DNA from: Brevundimonas sp. M20
GTDB taxonomy: Bacteria > Pseudomonadota > Alphaproteobacteria > Caulobacterales > Caulobacteraceae
NCBI RefSeq assembly: GCF_006547065.1
Contig: NZ_CP041243.1
Span: 2,929,001-2,993,000, forward strand
Reading direction: 5' to 3'
Length of the DNA: 64,000 nucleotides
Within the stretch, counting starts at the first letter, position 1; each line of letters opens with the position of its first letter. Both the position numbers and the translations under genes were made by a program. The notes below the pieces were generated by a model. It made no database searches and was not told where the DNA came from. It was given only the letters and a program-made list of their open reading frames with translations. Shown here piece by piece: positions 8,615 through 18,772 of the stretch.

Positions 8615-8780
8615 GCCGATACTCCCGACACCTTCCAACTCTGCCAACTCGGGCGCCGAAGCCTGTCTGGCCGACCACACGTCCAAATCTGACGCATCGG
8701 CCTGCTAGTCTGTCCCGGTTCAGGTCTTTGACATCGCCACCGATAGAACCACGCGCCGCATCCCCCGCCTGACGGGAAAA

Positions 8781-8818
8781 AGTGCACCTTTGTGCACTCC
8801 ATTTTTTTCCGAGTGCAC
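8781..8818. promoter_or_regulatory. Inverted repeat AGTGCAC-N4-GTGCACT plus a third AGTGCAC
   Basis: A perfect 7-bp inverted repeat at 8781-8798 is followed by another AGTGCAC at 8812-8818. It looks like a binding site for a dimeric regulator. The regulator is not known and no candidate is adjacent. Confidence 0.45.
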
Positions 8819-8917
8819 ATTTCCCGAAATGTATCGGGAGTGTCGGGAAGACAGGCTTTCGCGATTTTTTCCCGACAGGGTCATCCACCCCTTTCGGAGA
8901 CGTGACCACGTCCATAC

Positions 8918-8939
8918 TTGACGTTGACGTAAACGTACG
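8918..8939. promoter_or_regulatory. Tandem ACGT operator-like site upstream of thiolase
   Basis: Three ACGT tetramers occur at exact 6-nt spacing (8921, 8927, 8933) in TTGACGTTGACGTAAACG. From memory this resembles sites of MerR-type LiuR regulators of acyl-CoA and branched-chain amino acid catabolism in proteobacteria. The match was not computed. Its place upstream of a thiolase/FadJ-type operon fits such a role. Confidence 0.4.
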
Positions 8940-8975
8940 CTTTCTGACGCCCGAGTTTCAATTCCGCACCCTCCT

Positions 8976-9015
8976 CCCCTCAAGTAGCGAGCGACCGCGT
9001 CGCGAGTGTTAGGGG
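8976..9015 (+). repeat. REP-like intergenic hairpin, copy 4
   Basis: Reads CCCCTCAAGTAGCGA, then the stem GCGAC-CGC-GTCGC, then GAGTGTTAGGGG. CCCCT and AGGGG at the ends form an outer stem. It lies 20 nt before the thiolase start, so it would be in the 5' UTR of that mRNA if transcription starts upstream. Confidence 0.75.
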
Positions 9016-9035
9016 ACCAAAGAGAGAGATCCTCC

Positions 9036-10241
<1,206 letters not shown>

Positions 10242-10258
10242 TCCGAGGGAATAGAACC

Positions 10259-12436
10259 ATGGAAAACTTCAAGATCGACGTGGATGCCGACGGCATCGCC
10301 CTGATCACCTTCGACGTCCCGGGACGCTCGATGAACACCCTGACCGGCTCGGTGATGAACGAAATCCCCGAGTGGGTCGAACGCATCAAGACCGATGACG
10401 CCATCAAGGGCGCGGTCCTGACCTCGGGCAAGGCGAGCGGCTTCTGCGCCGGCGCCGACCTGGGCGACATCGCCGGCGGCATGATCGGCGGGACCAGCCT
10501 GCAGGACGCCTTCGACGCGGGCTGGAAGATGAACGGCGCCCTGCGCGCGCTGGAAACCTGCGGCAAGCCGGTGGCCGCGGCCATCAACGGCCTGGCCCTC
10601 GGCGGCGGCCTCGAGCTGACGCTGGCCTGCCATTACCGCGTGGTGGCCGATGACTCGAAGATTCAGCTGGGTCTGCCCGAGATCAAGGTCGGCCTCTTCC
10701 CCGGCGGCGGCGGCACCCAGCGCCTGACCCGCCTGATCGGCGTGCAGAACGCCCTGATGGCGATGAGCGAAGGCAAGCCCTGGCGTCCGAACGACGCCAA
10801 GGGCGCGGGCGTGGTCCACGAGGTCGTGGCCAAGGGCACGGAAGTCGACGCCGCCAAGGCGTGGATCAAGGGCGGCGGCAAGGCTGCCCAGCCGTGGGAT
10901 GACAAGTCGTTCAAACTGCCCGGCGGCGGCCCCTACCACCCGGCGGGCGTGCAGACCTTCATCGTCGGCAACGCCATGCTGCGCAAGCAGTCCTACGGCA
11001 ACTATCCGGCCGTGCTGAACCTTATGAAGGCCGTCTATGAGGGCGTTCAGGTTCCGATGGACGCCGCCCTGCGCATCGAGACCCGCTACTTCATCAAGAC
11101 CCTGATGACGCCGCAGGCCCAGGCCATGATCCGCTCGCTGTTCCTGTCCAAGCAGGAGCTCGACAAGGGCGCCGTGCGTCCGGCGGGCATCCCGAAGTCG
11201 GACCCGAAGAAGGTCACCGTCCTGGGCGCCGGCATGATGGGCGCGGGCATCGCCTATGTGCAGGCGCTGGCCGGCATCGAGACCATTCTGATCGACCAGA
11301 CGCAGGAAGCCGCCGACAAGGGCAAGGCCCACGTCGAGGAACTGCTGAAGAAGCGCCTGTCGCGCGGCGCGATCACGCAGGAGAAGTTCGACGCCCTGCT
11401 GGGTTCGGTCACCGCGACCACCGACTATGATCTGATCAAGGGATCGGACCTGGTCATCGAGGCCGTGTTCGAGAACCGCGAGATCAAGGCCGAGGTCACG
11501 AAGCGCGCCGAGGCGCAACTGGAGCCGGGGGCGATCTTCGGCTCCAACACCTCGACCCTGCCGATCACCGGGCTGGCCGAGGCTTCGGCCCGTCCCGAGG
11601 ACTTCATCGGCATCCACTTCTTCTCGCCCGTCGACAAGATGATGCTGGTCGAGGTGATCCTGGGTGAGAAGACCGGCGAGGCGGCGATCGCCAAGTCGCT
11701 GGACTACATCCTGAAGATCAAGAAGACCCCGATCGTCGTCAACGACGGCCGCGGCTTCTACACCTCGCGCTGCTTCGCCACCTACGTCGCCGAAGGTCTG
11801 GCGATGCTGGAGGAAGGCTACGCCCCGGCCCTGATCGACAACATCGGTCGCATGACCGGCATGCCGCGCGGCCCGCTGGAAATGCACGACGACGTCGCGC
11901 TGGACCTGTCGGTCAAGGTCGCCAAGCAGACCGCTCTGGACCTCGGCGACGCCTATGTGCCGCTGCAGGGCGCCGAAATCGTCCGCAAGATGGTCGAGGA
12001 TCTGGGCCGCTACGGTCGGAAGAACGGCAAGGGCTTCTACGACTACGACACCAAGCCCAAGAAGCTTTGGTCGGGCCTGTCGGAGCTGGCTCCGGTGACG
12101 ATCAACGACTCGACGCCCGAACTGGTCGCCGACCAGAAGGAACGCCTGCTGTACCGTCAGGCCGTCGAGGTGGCCAAATGCTGGGACGAAGGCGTGATCA
12201 GCGACCCGCGCGAAGCCGACGTCGGCGCCATCCTGGCCTGGGGCTTCGCGCCCTGGACCGGCGGCCCGATCACCTTCATCGACCAGACCGGCCTGAAGGC
12301 CTTCGTGGCCAAGGCGGACGCGTTCGCCGAACGTTACGGCGACCGCTTCAAGGTCCCGCAGTTCCTGCGCGACATGGCCGACAAGGGCGAGACCTTCTAC
12401 GGCAACTTCGCCGGCAAGGAGAAGGCGGCGGCGTAA
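10259..12436 (+). CDS. Multifunctional fatty-acid oxidation protein (enoyl-CoA hydratase / 3-hydroxyacyl-CoA dehydrogenase)
   Basis: The 725-residue protein joins an N-terminal crotonase domain (about residues 1-190; [16 protein letters not shown] oxyanion segment and [17 protein letters not shown]) to a 3-hydroxyacyl-CoA dehydrogenase with NAD-binding motif [14 protein letters not shown] (about 321), [11 protein letters not shown] and [16 protein letters not shown], followed by the C-terminal dehydrogenase domains. It carries out the hydration and dehydrogenation steps of beta-oxidation, with the thiolase upstream completing the cycle. The order and length match the FadJ/FadB type. GAGGGA lies before ATG 10259. 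A long antisense frame covers it but looks like a high-GC shadow. Confidence 0.94.
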   Translation: MENFKIDVDADGIALITFDVPGRSMNTLTGSVMNEIPEWVERIKTDDAIKGAVLTSGKASGFCAGADLGDIAGGMIGGTSLQDAFDAGWKMNGALRALETCGKPVAAAINGLALGGGLELTLACHYRVVADDSKIQLGLPEIKVGLFPGGGGTQRLTRLIGVQNALMAMSEGKPWRPNDAKGAGVVHEVVAKGTEVDAAKAWIKGGGKAAQPWDDKSFKLPGGGPYHPAGVQTFIVGNAMLRKQSYGNYPAVLNLMKAVYEGVQVPMDAALRIETRYFIKTLMTPQAQAMIRSLFLSKQELDKGAVRPAGIPKSDPKKVTVLGAGMMGAGIAYVQALAGIETILIDQTQEAADKGKAHVEELLKKRLSRGAITQEKFDALLGSVTATTDYDLIKGSDLVIEAVFENREIKAEVTKRAEAQLEPGAIFGSNTSTLPITGLAEASARPEDFIGIHFFSPVDKMMLVEVILGEKTGEAAIAKSLDYILKIKKTPIVVNDGRGFYTSRCFATYVAEGLAMLEEGYAPALIDNIGRMTGMPRGPLEMHDDVALDLSVKVAKQTALDLGDAYVPLQGAEIVRKMVEDLGRYGRKNGKGFYDYDTKPKKLWSGLSELAPVTINDSTPELVADQKERLLYRQAVEVAKCWDEGVISDPREADVGAILAWGFAPWTGGPITFIDQTGLKAFVAKADAFAERYGDRFKVPQFLRDMADKGETFYGNFAGKEKAAA

Positions 12437-12456
12437 GCCTCCGCTTCGAGCGAGAT

Positions 12457-12487
12457 GGGGCACGCCGGCGACGGCGTCCCCTCTTTC
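12457..12487 (+). terminator. Hairpin terminator after the beta-oxidation operon
   Basis: GGGG-c-ACGCCG, loop GCGA, CGGCGTCCCC, followed by TCTTT. The stem has one bulged C. It is placed 20 nt after the stop codon. Confidence 0.6.
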
Positions 12488-12502
12488 GTGCACGAAAGGC
12501 GT

Positions 12503-12841
12503 TCAGTCTCCGGGCCGGACCCGCGCCATGCCCGGCACGGCGCCGGCGTCGATCGCCGTGTCCACGCAGCCGCCCCGGCCGGTCTGGAAGGCTTCGGGGT
12601 CAGCGAGCCGCAACCGATTCAGCGCCTCTTTACGGGCGGCCAAGGCGACCGAGTCATCCCCGGGCGCGCCGGCGGCTTCGGCTTGCTCGTTCCACCAGTC
12701 CCGGATGAACCAGGTCGGCCCGGCGACCTGCCCGACCTCGCGCATGGCGTCCTCCATCAGCAGTTCGACGTGAGCCTGACAGGTCCGCGCCCGATCCAGC
12801 GTCGGCGGATCAACGGCGAGCACGAGAAGCAGGGACAGCAT
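12503..12841 (-). CDS. Small secreted protein of unknown function
   Basis: The 112-residue product starts with a short hydrophobic stretch (MLSLLLVLAVDPP) that could be a signal peptide, followed by an alpha-helical, Cys-containing region (RTCQAHVELLMEDA, GGCVDTAIDAG). One Cys pair could form a disulfide after export. It ends close to the convergent beta-oxidation operon terminator. No family was recognised. Codon use and the single clear frame support it as a gene. Confidence 0.6.
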   Translation of the reverse strand: MLSLLLVLAVDPPTLDRARTCQAHVELLMEDAMREVGQVAGPTWFIRDWWNEQAEAAGAPGDDSVALAARKEALNRLRLADPEAFQTGRGGCVDTAIDAGAVPGMARVRPGD

Positions 12842-12977
12842 AGGGCGCTCCGGGTTTCCGGCCAGATTGGCGCCGGGACAGACGGTTTGCGAGTCCCGCC
12901 TGCGAAAACGGGACCGCCCTTTCGGACAATCCCGTCTTGAGGTCCGCAGCCGTTGGCCCTAAGTCAGGGGCGGCTCC

Positions 12978-13051
12978 GCGGGCATGATGTAGTGGTAGCC
13001 TGAAAGCTTCCCAAGCTTTTCGTGCGGGTTCGATTCCCGCTGCCCGCTCCA
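12978..13051 (+). tRNA. tRNA-Gly (anticodon CCC)
   Basis: A full cloverleaf can be drawn: acceptor GCGGGCA/TGCCCGC, anticodon stem AAAGC/GCTTT with loop TTCCCAA (anticodon CCC at 13012-13014 region), T-arm GCGGG-TTCGATT-CCCGC, discriminator T and encoded CCA. The D stem (ATGT/GCCT) has one T-C mismatch. Its 3' 51 nt are repeated at 39736-39785, so this gene is the likely insertion target of the island that follows. A terminator comes 22 nt downstream. Confidence 0.95.
13001..13051 (+). repeat. Left attachment-site copy (tRNA-Gly 3' half)
   Basis: From TGAAAGCTTCCCAAGC in the anticodon arm to the CCA end. It matches 39736-39785 except for one extra T after GCTTT. It forms the left end of the proposed island and restores the complete tRNA. 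Confidence 0.85.
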
Positions 13052-13072
13052 AAAATCAATGACTTACGGGAG

Positions 13073-13099
13073 AAGTGGATCCGTTCGGATCACTTTTTT
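13073..13099 (+). terminator. Intrinsic terminator after tRNA-Gly
   Basis: AAGT-g-GATCCG, loop TT, CGGATC-ACTT followed by a T run (TTTTTT) and a second T run. Good stem with a single bulged G. Confidence 0.8.
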
Positions 13100-13253
13100 G
13101 CTTTTTGCTCCCTTTTGCTTGTTGGCAAAACGACGCCCTCATTGACCGCGTAACCGCTTTTGACTCATTGCTGACGTTCAGAAGGTCCGCTCTTGGACAC
13201 GCACTGGAACCTAAACCCGGTCCCAGGACGAGCCGATACGGCGGTGAATGGGG

Positions 13254-13310
13254 TTAAGCCACTCTGCGTCCGGCCTCGGCGAGGCGGATATAGCCCAGTG
13301 ACGAGTGCGG
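13254..13310 (-). pseudogene. Possible remnant of IS3-family transposase (OrfB C-terminus)
   Basis: The minus strand encodes PHSSLGYIRLAEAGRRVA and a stop. This resembles the RPHSSLGY-x-x-PAE end of IS3-family OrfB proteins. Only about 18 codons remain and no upstream transposase sequence is recognisable, so it is a weak but specific match. Confidence 0.4.
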
Positions 13311-13393
13311 CGATGGGGCTTGTCGGTGACGGCCGGCGCGGCTTTGCTTCCGTCCGTCACCCGGCGAAGCTGTTCTGGCTTTTCCGGTGGCGG

Positions 13394-14410
13394 TCATTGT
13401 TCGAATTCCCGGCGGATGGAGGCGGGGATTTGCGATGTCGGACAATGTGTGTAGCGGCGCGCGAACTCGCCTTGTTCGGTGAAGCTGGTGCGGCTGTCGA
13501 CGAGAATGTCCATCTGGGCCGGTTCCGTCCCGACCTCGGTGTGATGACGTCCATGCATCCGGTAGCGGTTGCCGCCCAAGGCCGTGTATCGCACCACCTC
13601 AAAACGACCCGCCCAACCTCGTTGCGCGTCGAAATAGGCCAGGCCTGACTGGTCGAGCGGGATCTCGAGAGCATCCCTGATTGCGTCCAAACAACTGGCG
13701 TCCTCCGCCCAATAACCTGGCTCGATCGGCGGGAAGCTTCCGCCGCCGCCTTCGTTAACGTGGCTTTGCGCACTGACGGCGCATCCCTCCCGGTCGACGA
13801 GTTGGCCGCTGTCGTTGCGCCGCTCCACGGCGTCGACGCCGTCGCCCGTCCAGCCCCATGCAACCGTGGTCACTGGCCCACAGCGGCCGTTGACGCCGAT
13901 CGGCAGGTCGAGCACGTCCCGGTCTCCGCGACGCGCGATCATGGTGGGGGAAATCCAGTCCATGAAGCCGTCGAACGCTTGGTAGCCGCCGGCCACGGAG
14001 ACGATAAAATCGACCGGCGGACCCTGATCGCCGTAGGCGGGACCGTCACCGACGCAACCATGTCCCGGCGTGGTGACGACGAAATCGGGACGGCCGTCCG
14101 CATTGAAATCGGCGGAGACGAAGCCGCCCTTGCCCCCTGCGAAGTGTTGCTCCACGAGATCGACGGCGTGTCCGCGCCCGGCCAGCGGCGCGAGGCGGAC
14201 GGCGGCGAAGCGCTCTCCCTGGTCGCGGCACTGGCCACGCGCGAACGATTCCCATGCGGCAAGGGCGGCGGGCGGCAGGGCGTTCGCCGCCGCCGCGGCA
14301 TCGGCGGCCGGGTTACCCCGCGCCTCGCCGGAGGCGGCGCTGGATTCCGATCCACAGGCCGTGACGGAAACGGCGAGGACCAGGGTGAGATGGGTCAGGA
14401 GGGTCTTCAT
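13394..14410 (-). CDS. Lipoprotein with an FG-GAP-like repeat, unknown function
   Basis: The 338-residue product begins MKTLLTHLTLVLAVSVTAC, a lipoprotein signal with lipobox VTAC, so it is likely anchored in a membrane facing the periplasm. One Ca-binding FG-GAP-type motif is seen (SADFNADGRPDFVV). Several Cys are present in the second half (GRCGPV, REGCAVS, ASCLDAIRD, THCPTS). The start at 14410 overlaps the stop of the upstream membrane gene by one base (TGATG), so the two are translationally coupled. It is the last gene of a three-gene minus-strand unit divergent from the kinase/TPR gene at 15860. The function is unknown. Confidence 0.85.
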   Translation of the reverse strand: MKTLLTHLTLVLAVSVTACGSESSAASGEARGNPAADAAAAANALPPAALAAWESFARGQCRDQGERFAAVRLAPLAGRGHAVDLVEQHFAGGKGGFVSADFNADGRPDFVVTTPGHGCVGDGPAYGDQGPPVDFIVSVAGGYQAFDGFMDWISPTMIARRGDRDVLDLPIGVNGRCGPVTTVAWGWTGDGVDAVERRNDSGQLVDREGCAVSAQSHVNEGGGGSFPPIEPGYWAEDASCLDAIRDALEIPLDQSGLAYFDAQRGWAGRFEVVRYTALGGNRYRMHGRHHTEVGTEPAQMDILVDSRTSFTEQGEFARRYTHCPTSQIPASIRREFEQ

Positions 14411-15330
14411 CACGCGCGTCCCAGGGGATTGCGGACCAGGCCGAGACCGGAAGCGATCAGGATCACTCCCGCGGCCAGCAGCAGCCAGGGTCCGATGCCG
14501 ATGGAAACCAGGCTGTCCATCTGCGCGGCCGCCGCCTCCCCCATCGGGTTCATGGCCGAGAGGAGGCCCAGGATTGCCGACTTCAGCAGGAAGGTCAGGC
14601 CGCCCGCGAGGATGGCCGCGGCTCCGGCCGCCAGTTCCCAAGGACGCAATGCGGCCCCCGTCCAAGTCTGCCAGATCAGCCACGCCGCCGCGATCAGGGC
14701 GGTGAAGCGCAGGATCAGGGCGGTGTTCACAGTCTTCAGGAAATCGACGGCGCCCAGTCCCTTACGGATTTCGCTTCGCTGTTCCTCCAGTGACTCCAGC
14801 CGGTTCCCGACGTTGCCGTAGCCGTACACGCCGTCGGGCGCTTCGGCGCCGCGATGGGCGGCCTCGGTTCTGAAGCGCGCGATGTCACGCTCCAGATCCG
14901 CCAGGCGTCGTCGGCCGACTTCCGCCTCGTCCAGATTGAGGCCGGTCGAGGCCACCACCTTGTCCAGTCCGAACTGGGACACGGTCTTCACCGGCGACGA
15001 CAGCGCCGGCAGGAAGAAGGCGACCAGCACCACCAAGGCCACCGGCAGCGCCAGCGTGTTCCTGAACAGGCTGATGACGCGTTCACCGCCCGGCGACCGC
15101 GCCAGGGCCTCCACGGATGTCGCGCTCGCCCCGACGCCCGCGAAGCCCCCCACCGCCGGATAGACGTCACGAGCGACCCCGCCCTCGACGTCGAAGTCTA
15201 CACTGGCCCCGACCGACGCGGCGCGCTCTCCGCGCCATTCGGCTGCGTCGTAGCGGTACCGTTTGCCGTCGTCGCCAGTGATGGCGCCCGCGAGTTGCTC
15301 CGTGGCCACGCCCAGAATCTTGCCCTTCAT
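14410..15330 (-). CDS. Membrane protein with N-terminal cold-shock-like beta domain
   Basis: The 306-residue protein starts with a short domain of about 60 residues (MKGKILGVATEQLAGAITG, DGKRYRYDAAEWRG, VDFDVEGGVARDVYP) that follows the pattern of OB-fold, cold-shock-like modules found at the front of some membrane proteins. Then come a TM segment (about 95-112), a polar helical region of roughly 90 residues, and three more TM segments (TALIAAAWLIWQTW, LAAGAAAILAGGLTFLL, PWLLLAAGVILIASGL). GGAGGAG precedes the ATG. It is the middle gene of the unit and couples to the lipoprotein gene. Function unknown. Confidence 0.82.
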   Translation of the reverse strand: MKGKILGVATEQLAGAITGDDGKRYRYDAAEWRGERAASVGASVDFDVEGGVARDVYPAVGGFAGVGASATSVEALARSPGGERVISLFRNTLALPVALVVLVAFFLPALSSPVKTVSQFGLDKVVASTGLNLDEAEVGRRRLADLERDIARFRTEAAHRGAEAPDGVYGYGNVGNRLESLEEQRSEIRKGLGAVDFLKTVNTALILRFTALIAAAWLIWQTWTGAALRPWELAAGAAAILAGGLTFLLKSAILGLLSAMNPMGEAAAAQMDSLVSIGIGPWLLLAAGVILIASGLGLVRNPLGRA

Positions 15331-15354
15331 GTTTCTCCTCCCTCCCTGCAGGCG

Positions 15355-15666
15355 TCACGCCGTCGCGGGCGACGCGGTGAATTCGGCGAAGACCTCCTCC
15401 ACCAGACGGACGTTCTTCTTCGCGCGCGCCGCGACCCACCAGCCCATCGCCATGAGGGCCAATCCCGCCGGGATTCCGATGATCGTCAGGCAGACCAGCA
15501 CGCCGCAGGCAGCCAGGCCCCAGCCGTTCCTGACGGCCGACTTCGAGGATTTGAGAAGCGACGCCTTGGCTGCGGCCAGGACATCGGGGTCGGTCGATCC
15601 GACGCGCTTGAACTCGCCCACCGCGGCGGCGCGTTCGATCCTGTTCGGGAAAAGCGGATGTTCCAT
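15355..15666 (-). CDS. Small membrane protein, unknown function
   Basis: The 103-residue product has a charged N-terminal half (residues 1-45) and two adjacent hydrophobic segments (GLAACGVLVCLTIIGIPAG and LALMAMGWWVAAR). It lies 24 nt upstream of the next membrane gene and is the first gene of the three-gene unit. The 193 nt between it and the divergent kinase/TPR gene must hold both promoters. Confidence 0.75.
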   Translation of the reverse strand: MEHPLFPNRIERAAAVGEFKRVGSTDPDVLAAAKASLLKSSKSAVRNGWGLAACGVLVCLTIIGIPAGLALMAMGWWVAARAKKNVRLVEEVFAEFTASPATA

Positions 15667-15859
15667 CGCTCGTCGGCCCTCTTCATTCCGGCGCGCCAGC
15701 CGCGCTCATGTGATCGAGGATGGCAAGGCGGCGGGCGGGCGTCCTGAAGCTGATCCAAAGAAGTTCTGAAGTCGCATCCCCGCGCTCGTCGAGCGTTGCC
15801 ATGCGGCGCTTCCGCCGCCTAGTTTGGCGCCGTGCAGTGGCGTTTTCGGGCGGAGCAAG

Positions 15860-18580
15860 ATGACAAACGGCGGTTCTGGACCGCGCCGCAGACGGCGCAG
15901 GTGGCGGTTCGCGGACGCCGTGTTCGACGAGGCGGCGTGGAACCTGTCGGTCGCCGGTCGGCCCGTGGAGCTGGAAGGCAAGCCGCTTCAGGTCCTGCAC
16001 GAACTCCTGCTCAGCGCCGGCGAGGTGGTGACCAAGGCGGAGCTGTTCGATGCCGTTTGGCCGAGCGTGCATGTGGTGGAAGCCTCGCTGACGACGGCCG
16101 TCTCCAAGCTGCGCGGCGCGCTTGGCGAGGGCGGGGCCGACATTGTCCAGACCGTACCCCGCATCGGCTATCGCCTCGCCGTCCCGGTCGAGATCGAGCA
16201 GCTGTCCACCCCCCTGGCGCCCCGGTTCGCCTTCGCGCCAGGCGATCCGGTCCCGGGACGTCCACAATGGGTGCTCGAGGAGGCGTTGGGGAACAGCGGG
16301 GCCGGCGACGTCTGGCGGGCGCGTCACGGGAAGGTCGATGAAACCCGCGTCTTCAAGTTCGCCGACGCGCCGGACCGCCTGCGAAGCCTGCGCCGCGAGG
16401 TCGCCCTGTTTCGGCTGATGCGCAACGTTCTAGGCGAACGGCGCCCGTGCGTGGACCTTCTCGAGTGGAATTTCGACGCGGCGCCCTACTTCATCGAGGC
16501 GGCGGACGCGGGGCAGGACATGCGCGCCTGGGCCGGCGCTCTGGACAGCGGACTGGAGGGGTTGCCGCTGGAACGCCGCATCGCCCTCGTCGCCGAGCTG
16601 GCGCGAGCGGTGGCCGGCGCGCACGGGGCCGGCGTGCTGCACAAAGACCTGAAGCCGGCCAATGTGCTGATCGAGACGCGTCCGGATGCGCCTCCGGTTG
16701 TCCGCCTGGCCGACTTCGGCAGCGGCTGGCTGATCGACCAGGACACTCTGGACCTGCACGGTATCTCGGGCGGGCTTCCCGCGGGCGAGGACGAAGCCTC
16801 GACCCGCTCGGACACGGCTGCCTATCGCGCGCCCGAGGTGGCGTCGGGCGCCGCGCCCGGGATGGCCGCAGACATCTATGCCCTGGGACTGATCCTCTAT
16901 CAGATGACCGTGGGCGATCTGGACCGGCCGCTCGCCGCCGGTTGGGAAAGGGACGTCGCCGATCCCCTCGTGCGGGAGGACATCGCCCTGGCGGCCGCCG
17001 GCGATCCGGCCCATCGTCTGGAATCGGCCGCGCTGCTGGCCGAGCGGCTCGAGACGCTGGAAGAACGGCGCAAGGCGCGTGCCGCAGCCGAGGCCGAAGC
17101 GGAGCGGCGCGAGGCGGAAGGTCGCCGCGAGGAAGCGCGCGCCGCCCGGCGCCCCTGGATCCGACTGGCGATCGGGCTCGGCGCCGTCGGCCTTGTCGCG
17201 ACCTCGACGGCGGCCCTGGTCGCGGTCAACCAGAGAAACGAGGCCCGGGCCCAGACGGCGGCGGCCGAGGCCAGCTACGCCTTCCTGGTCGACGATCTGC
17301 TGGGGCAGACCAATCCTCTCTCCGGGGCGGCCGCGGACGAGACGCTGGCGGCGGCCGCCCTGCGCGCCCGTTCGACCGTCGACGCCCGCTTCGCCCGACA
17401 GCCCGAGGTGGCCGCCGGCCTGCACCTGTCGTTGGCCACCGCCTTCGTCCAGCGCGGACAGTACGACGAAGCGCGGCGTTCGTTCGGTTTGGCCGCCGCC
17501 GCTTATGAGCGGGCGGGGCTGAAGGATTCCCCCGCTGCGGCGCGCGCCCGGCTGCTGCACGCCCGGGCAGAGGCTCTGTCCGCCCAGCCCGGCGGGTTGG
17601 CCAAGGCCAAGGCCCTGACCGAAGCCGAGCGCCGTCGCCTGGGTTCGGCCGCGGACAGGGGGATGCTGGGCTTCCATCTCGCCCAGGCGGAAGCGGTGAT
17701 CGGCTTCTTCGAGGATCTCGACGCCTCCAGCGCGGCCTTCGCCCGCGCCCTCGCCATCGCCGAAACCCGACCCGCGGGCCTCTCCGATCGCGACATCCTG
17801 TTGGTCCGCCAGCAGCAGGCGGTGGTGCTGATGCGCCTGGGACGTCCGGCAGAAGCACTGCCTCTTGCCCGGCGGGTGGCGGCCGACTGGGCCAAGAGCC
17901 TGGGACCCGATCACGCCAATACGCTGATCGCCCGTCAGCACTTGGCCCAGGCCCGGCTGATGACCGGCGATCTGGAAACCGCACTGGTCGAGGGCGATGC
18001 CCTACTGCCGGTGATGACCGAACGGTTCGGCCGCAACAGTCGCTACACCCTCGGTCTCCAGTCGACCCGTTACGAGGTTCTGGCCACTCTCGGCCGATAC
18101 GCCGAAGCGGCCGAGGCGGCCGAGGCGGTTTGGAAGGGCGCTGAGATCAGCCAAGGGCGGAGGGCGCACCAGACGCTCGTCGGGCTGAACGACCTGGGCG
18201 CCGTCCTGTGCCGGACCGACGAACGACGTCGGGGCCTGCGTCATCTCGACCAGGCCTATCGCGCCTCCCGCGAGGGGTTCGGCGACGACTATCCCCTGAC
18301 CCATGTGATCCGCTTCTATCTCGGCGAGTGCCTCGTCCTCGACCGGCGATACAGTGAGGCCAAACAGTTGCTTACACAGGTCGATCGCGAGCGGGTCGGC
18401 GGTCTGGTCGGCGACGCGGCCTGGGGTGTGATGCTGGATCTGGCCCTGGCCGAAATCGCCGCGGCCGAACATGACCAGGTCGCCCTGCGACAGTTGCTGC
18501 CTCGTCTGAGCGATCTGACAAGACCGAACACGCCCGTCTTCGAGCGGCGCCGTCATGAACGGCTCGTCAGGTCAGGATAA
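15860..18580 (+). CDS. Winged-helix / Ser-Thr protein kinase / TM / TPR fusion protein
   Basis: This 906-residue protein has four parts. Residues about 10-105 form an OmpR/CadC-type winged helix (LEGKPLQVLHELLLSAGEVV, LTTAVSKLRGALGE, VPRIGYRL). Residues about 140-400 form a Hanks-type kinase with a degenerate glycine loop (ALGNSGAGDVW), a Lys in VFKFADAP, the catalytic loop VLHKDLKPANVLIE, DFG in LADFGSGW and APE in YRAPEV. An Ala/Glu/Arg-rich coiled region then leads to one TM helix (about 435-460, LAIGLGAVGLVATSTAALVAV). The rest is TPR-like helical repeats. The TM topology puts kinase and DNA-binding parts in the cytoplasm and TPRs in the periplasm. GGAGCAAG precedes ATG 15860. The neighbouring divergent membrane/lipoprotein unit is a natural candidate target. 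Confidence 0.9.
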   Translation: MTNGGSGPRRRRRRWRFADAVFDEAAWNLSVAGRPVELEGKPLQVLHELLLSAGEVVTKAELFDAVWPSVHVVEASLTTAVSKLRGALGEGGADIVQTVPRIGYRLAVPVEIEQLSTPLAPRFAFAPGDPVPGRPQWVLEEALGNSGAGDVWRARHGKVDETRVFKFADAPDRLRSLRREVALFRLMRNVLGERRPCVDLLEWNFDAAPYFIEAADAGQDMRAWAGALDSGLEGLPLERRIALVAELARAVAGAHGAGVLHKDLKPANVLIETRPDAPPVVRLADFGSGWLIDQDTLDLHGISGGLPAGEDEASTRSDTAAYRAPEVASGAAPGMAADIYALGLILYQMTVGDLDRPLAAGWERDVADPLVREDIALAAAGDPAHRLESAALLAERLETLEERRKARAAAEAEAERREAEGRREEARAARRPWIRLAIGLGAVGLVATSTAALVAVNQRNEARAQTAAAEASYAFLVDDLLGQTNPLSGAAADETLAAAALRARSTVDARFARQPEVAAGLHLSLATAFVQRGQYDEARRSFGLAAAAYERAGLKDSPAAARARLLHARAEALSAQPGGLAKAKALTEAERRRLGSAADRGMLGFHLAQAEAVIGFFEDLDASSAAFARALAIAETRPAGLSDRDILLVRQQQAVVLMRLGRPAEALPLARRVAADWAKSLGPDHANTLIARQHLAQARLMTGDLETALVEGDALLPVMTERFGRNSRYTLGLQSTRYEVLATLGRYAEAAEAAEAVWKGAEISQGRRAHQTLVGLNDLGAVLCRTDERRRGLRHLDQAYRASREGFGDDYPLTHVIRFYLGECLVLDRRYSEAKQLLTQVDRERVGGLVGDAAWGVMLDLALAEIAAAEHDQVALRQLLPRLSDLTRPNTPVFERRRHERLVRSG

Positions 18581-18671
18581 CGCCCGGCATTCGCAGAACG
18601 GAGGGGTCCGCAAGCGGCCTCGGCTGTTGACCGCACTGGGCAGACGGACCTCAGGCCGAGGTCAACGGAAA

Positions 18672-18712
18672 GTCTGCTTTCTGGAGCCAAGCCAATGTCC
18701 GCTTCTGGCGCG
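18672..18712 (+). repeat. Island-specific repeat, TGTCCGCTTCTGGCGC type, two tandem copies
   Basis: GTCTGCTTTCTGG (18672-18684) and TGTCCGCTTCTGG (18696 onward) occur 24 nt apart. Related copies lie at 19245, 20659, 24673, 24707 (inverted) and 39572 (inverted). All are inside the proposed island. Confidence 0.65.
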
Positions 18713-18772
18713 GAGTCGCCGTTCATCCTGCTGATCGACGGTCTGGAGACCTCAGTGCTCTATCCGGGCTGA

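Larger units (their letters stand above)
8615..9035. other. 421-nt gene-free leader upstream of the thiolase operon
   Basis: No credible coding frame is seen. The stretch holds three GTGCAC motifs (8781-8818), poly-T/poly-C palindromic pieces around CCCGAAATGTATCGGG (8823-8838), an array of ACGT motifs (8918-8939) and a REP-like hairpin (8976-9015). It probably contains the promoter and operators of the beta-oxidation operon. Confidence 0.6.
13052..13393. other. 342-nt region between tRNA and first island gene
   Basis: It holds the tRNA terminator and a possible IS3 transposase tail (13254-13310). Apart from these no gene, RNA or integrase fragment is recognisable. This is where an integrase gene would often be expected, and none is there. 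Confidence 0.6.

Noticed and set aside
13193..13648. 151-residue plus-strand frame next to the tRNA
   Set aside because: It overlaps the lipoprotein gene's 3' end and shows no integrase or other motif.
18694..18772. 25-residue frame MSASGAESPFILLIDGLE and following, ending next to the 18773 start
   Set aside because: Its start lies in the dispersed repeat and no ribosome binding site is present; probably chance.
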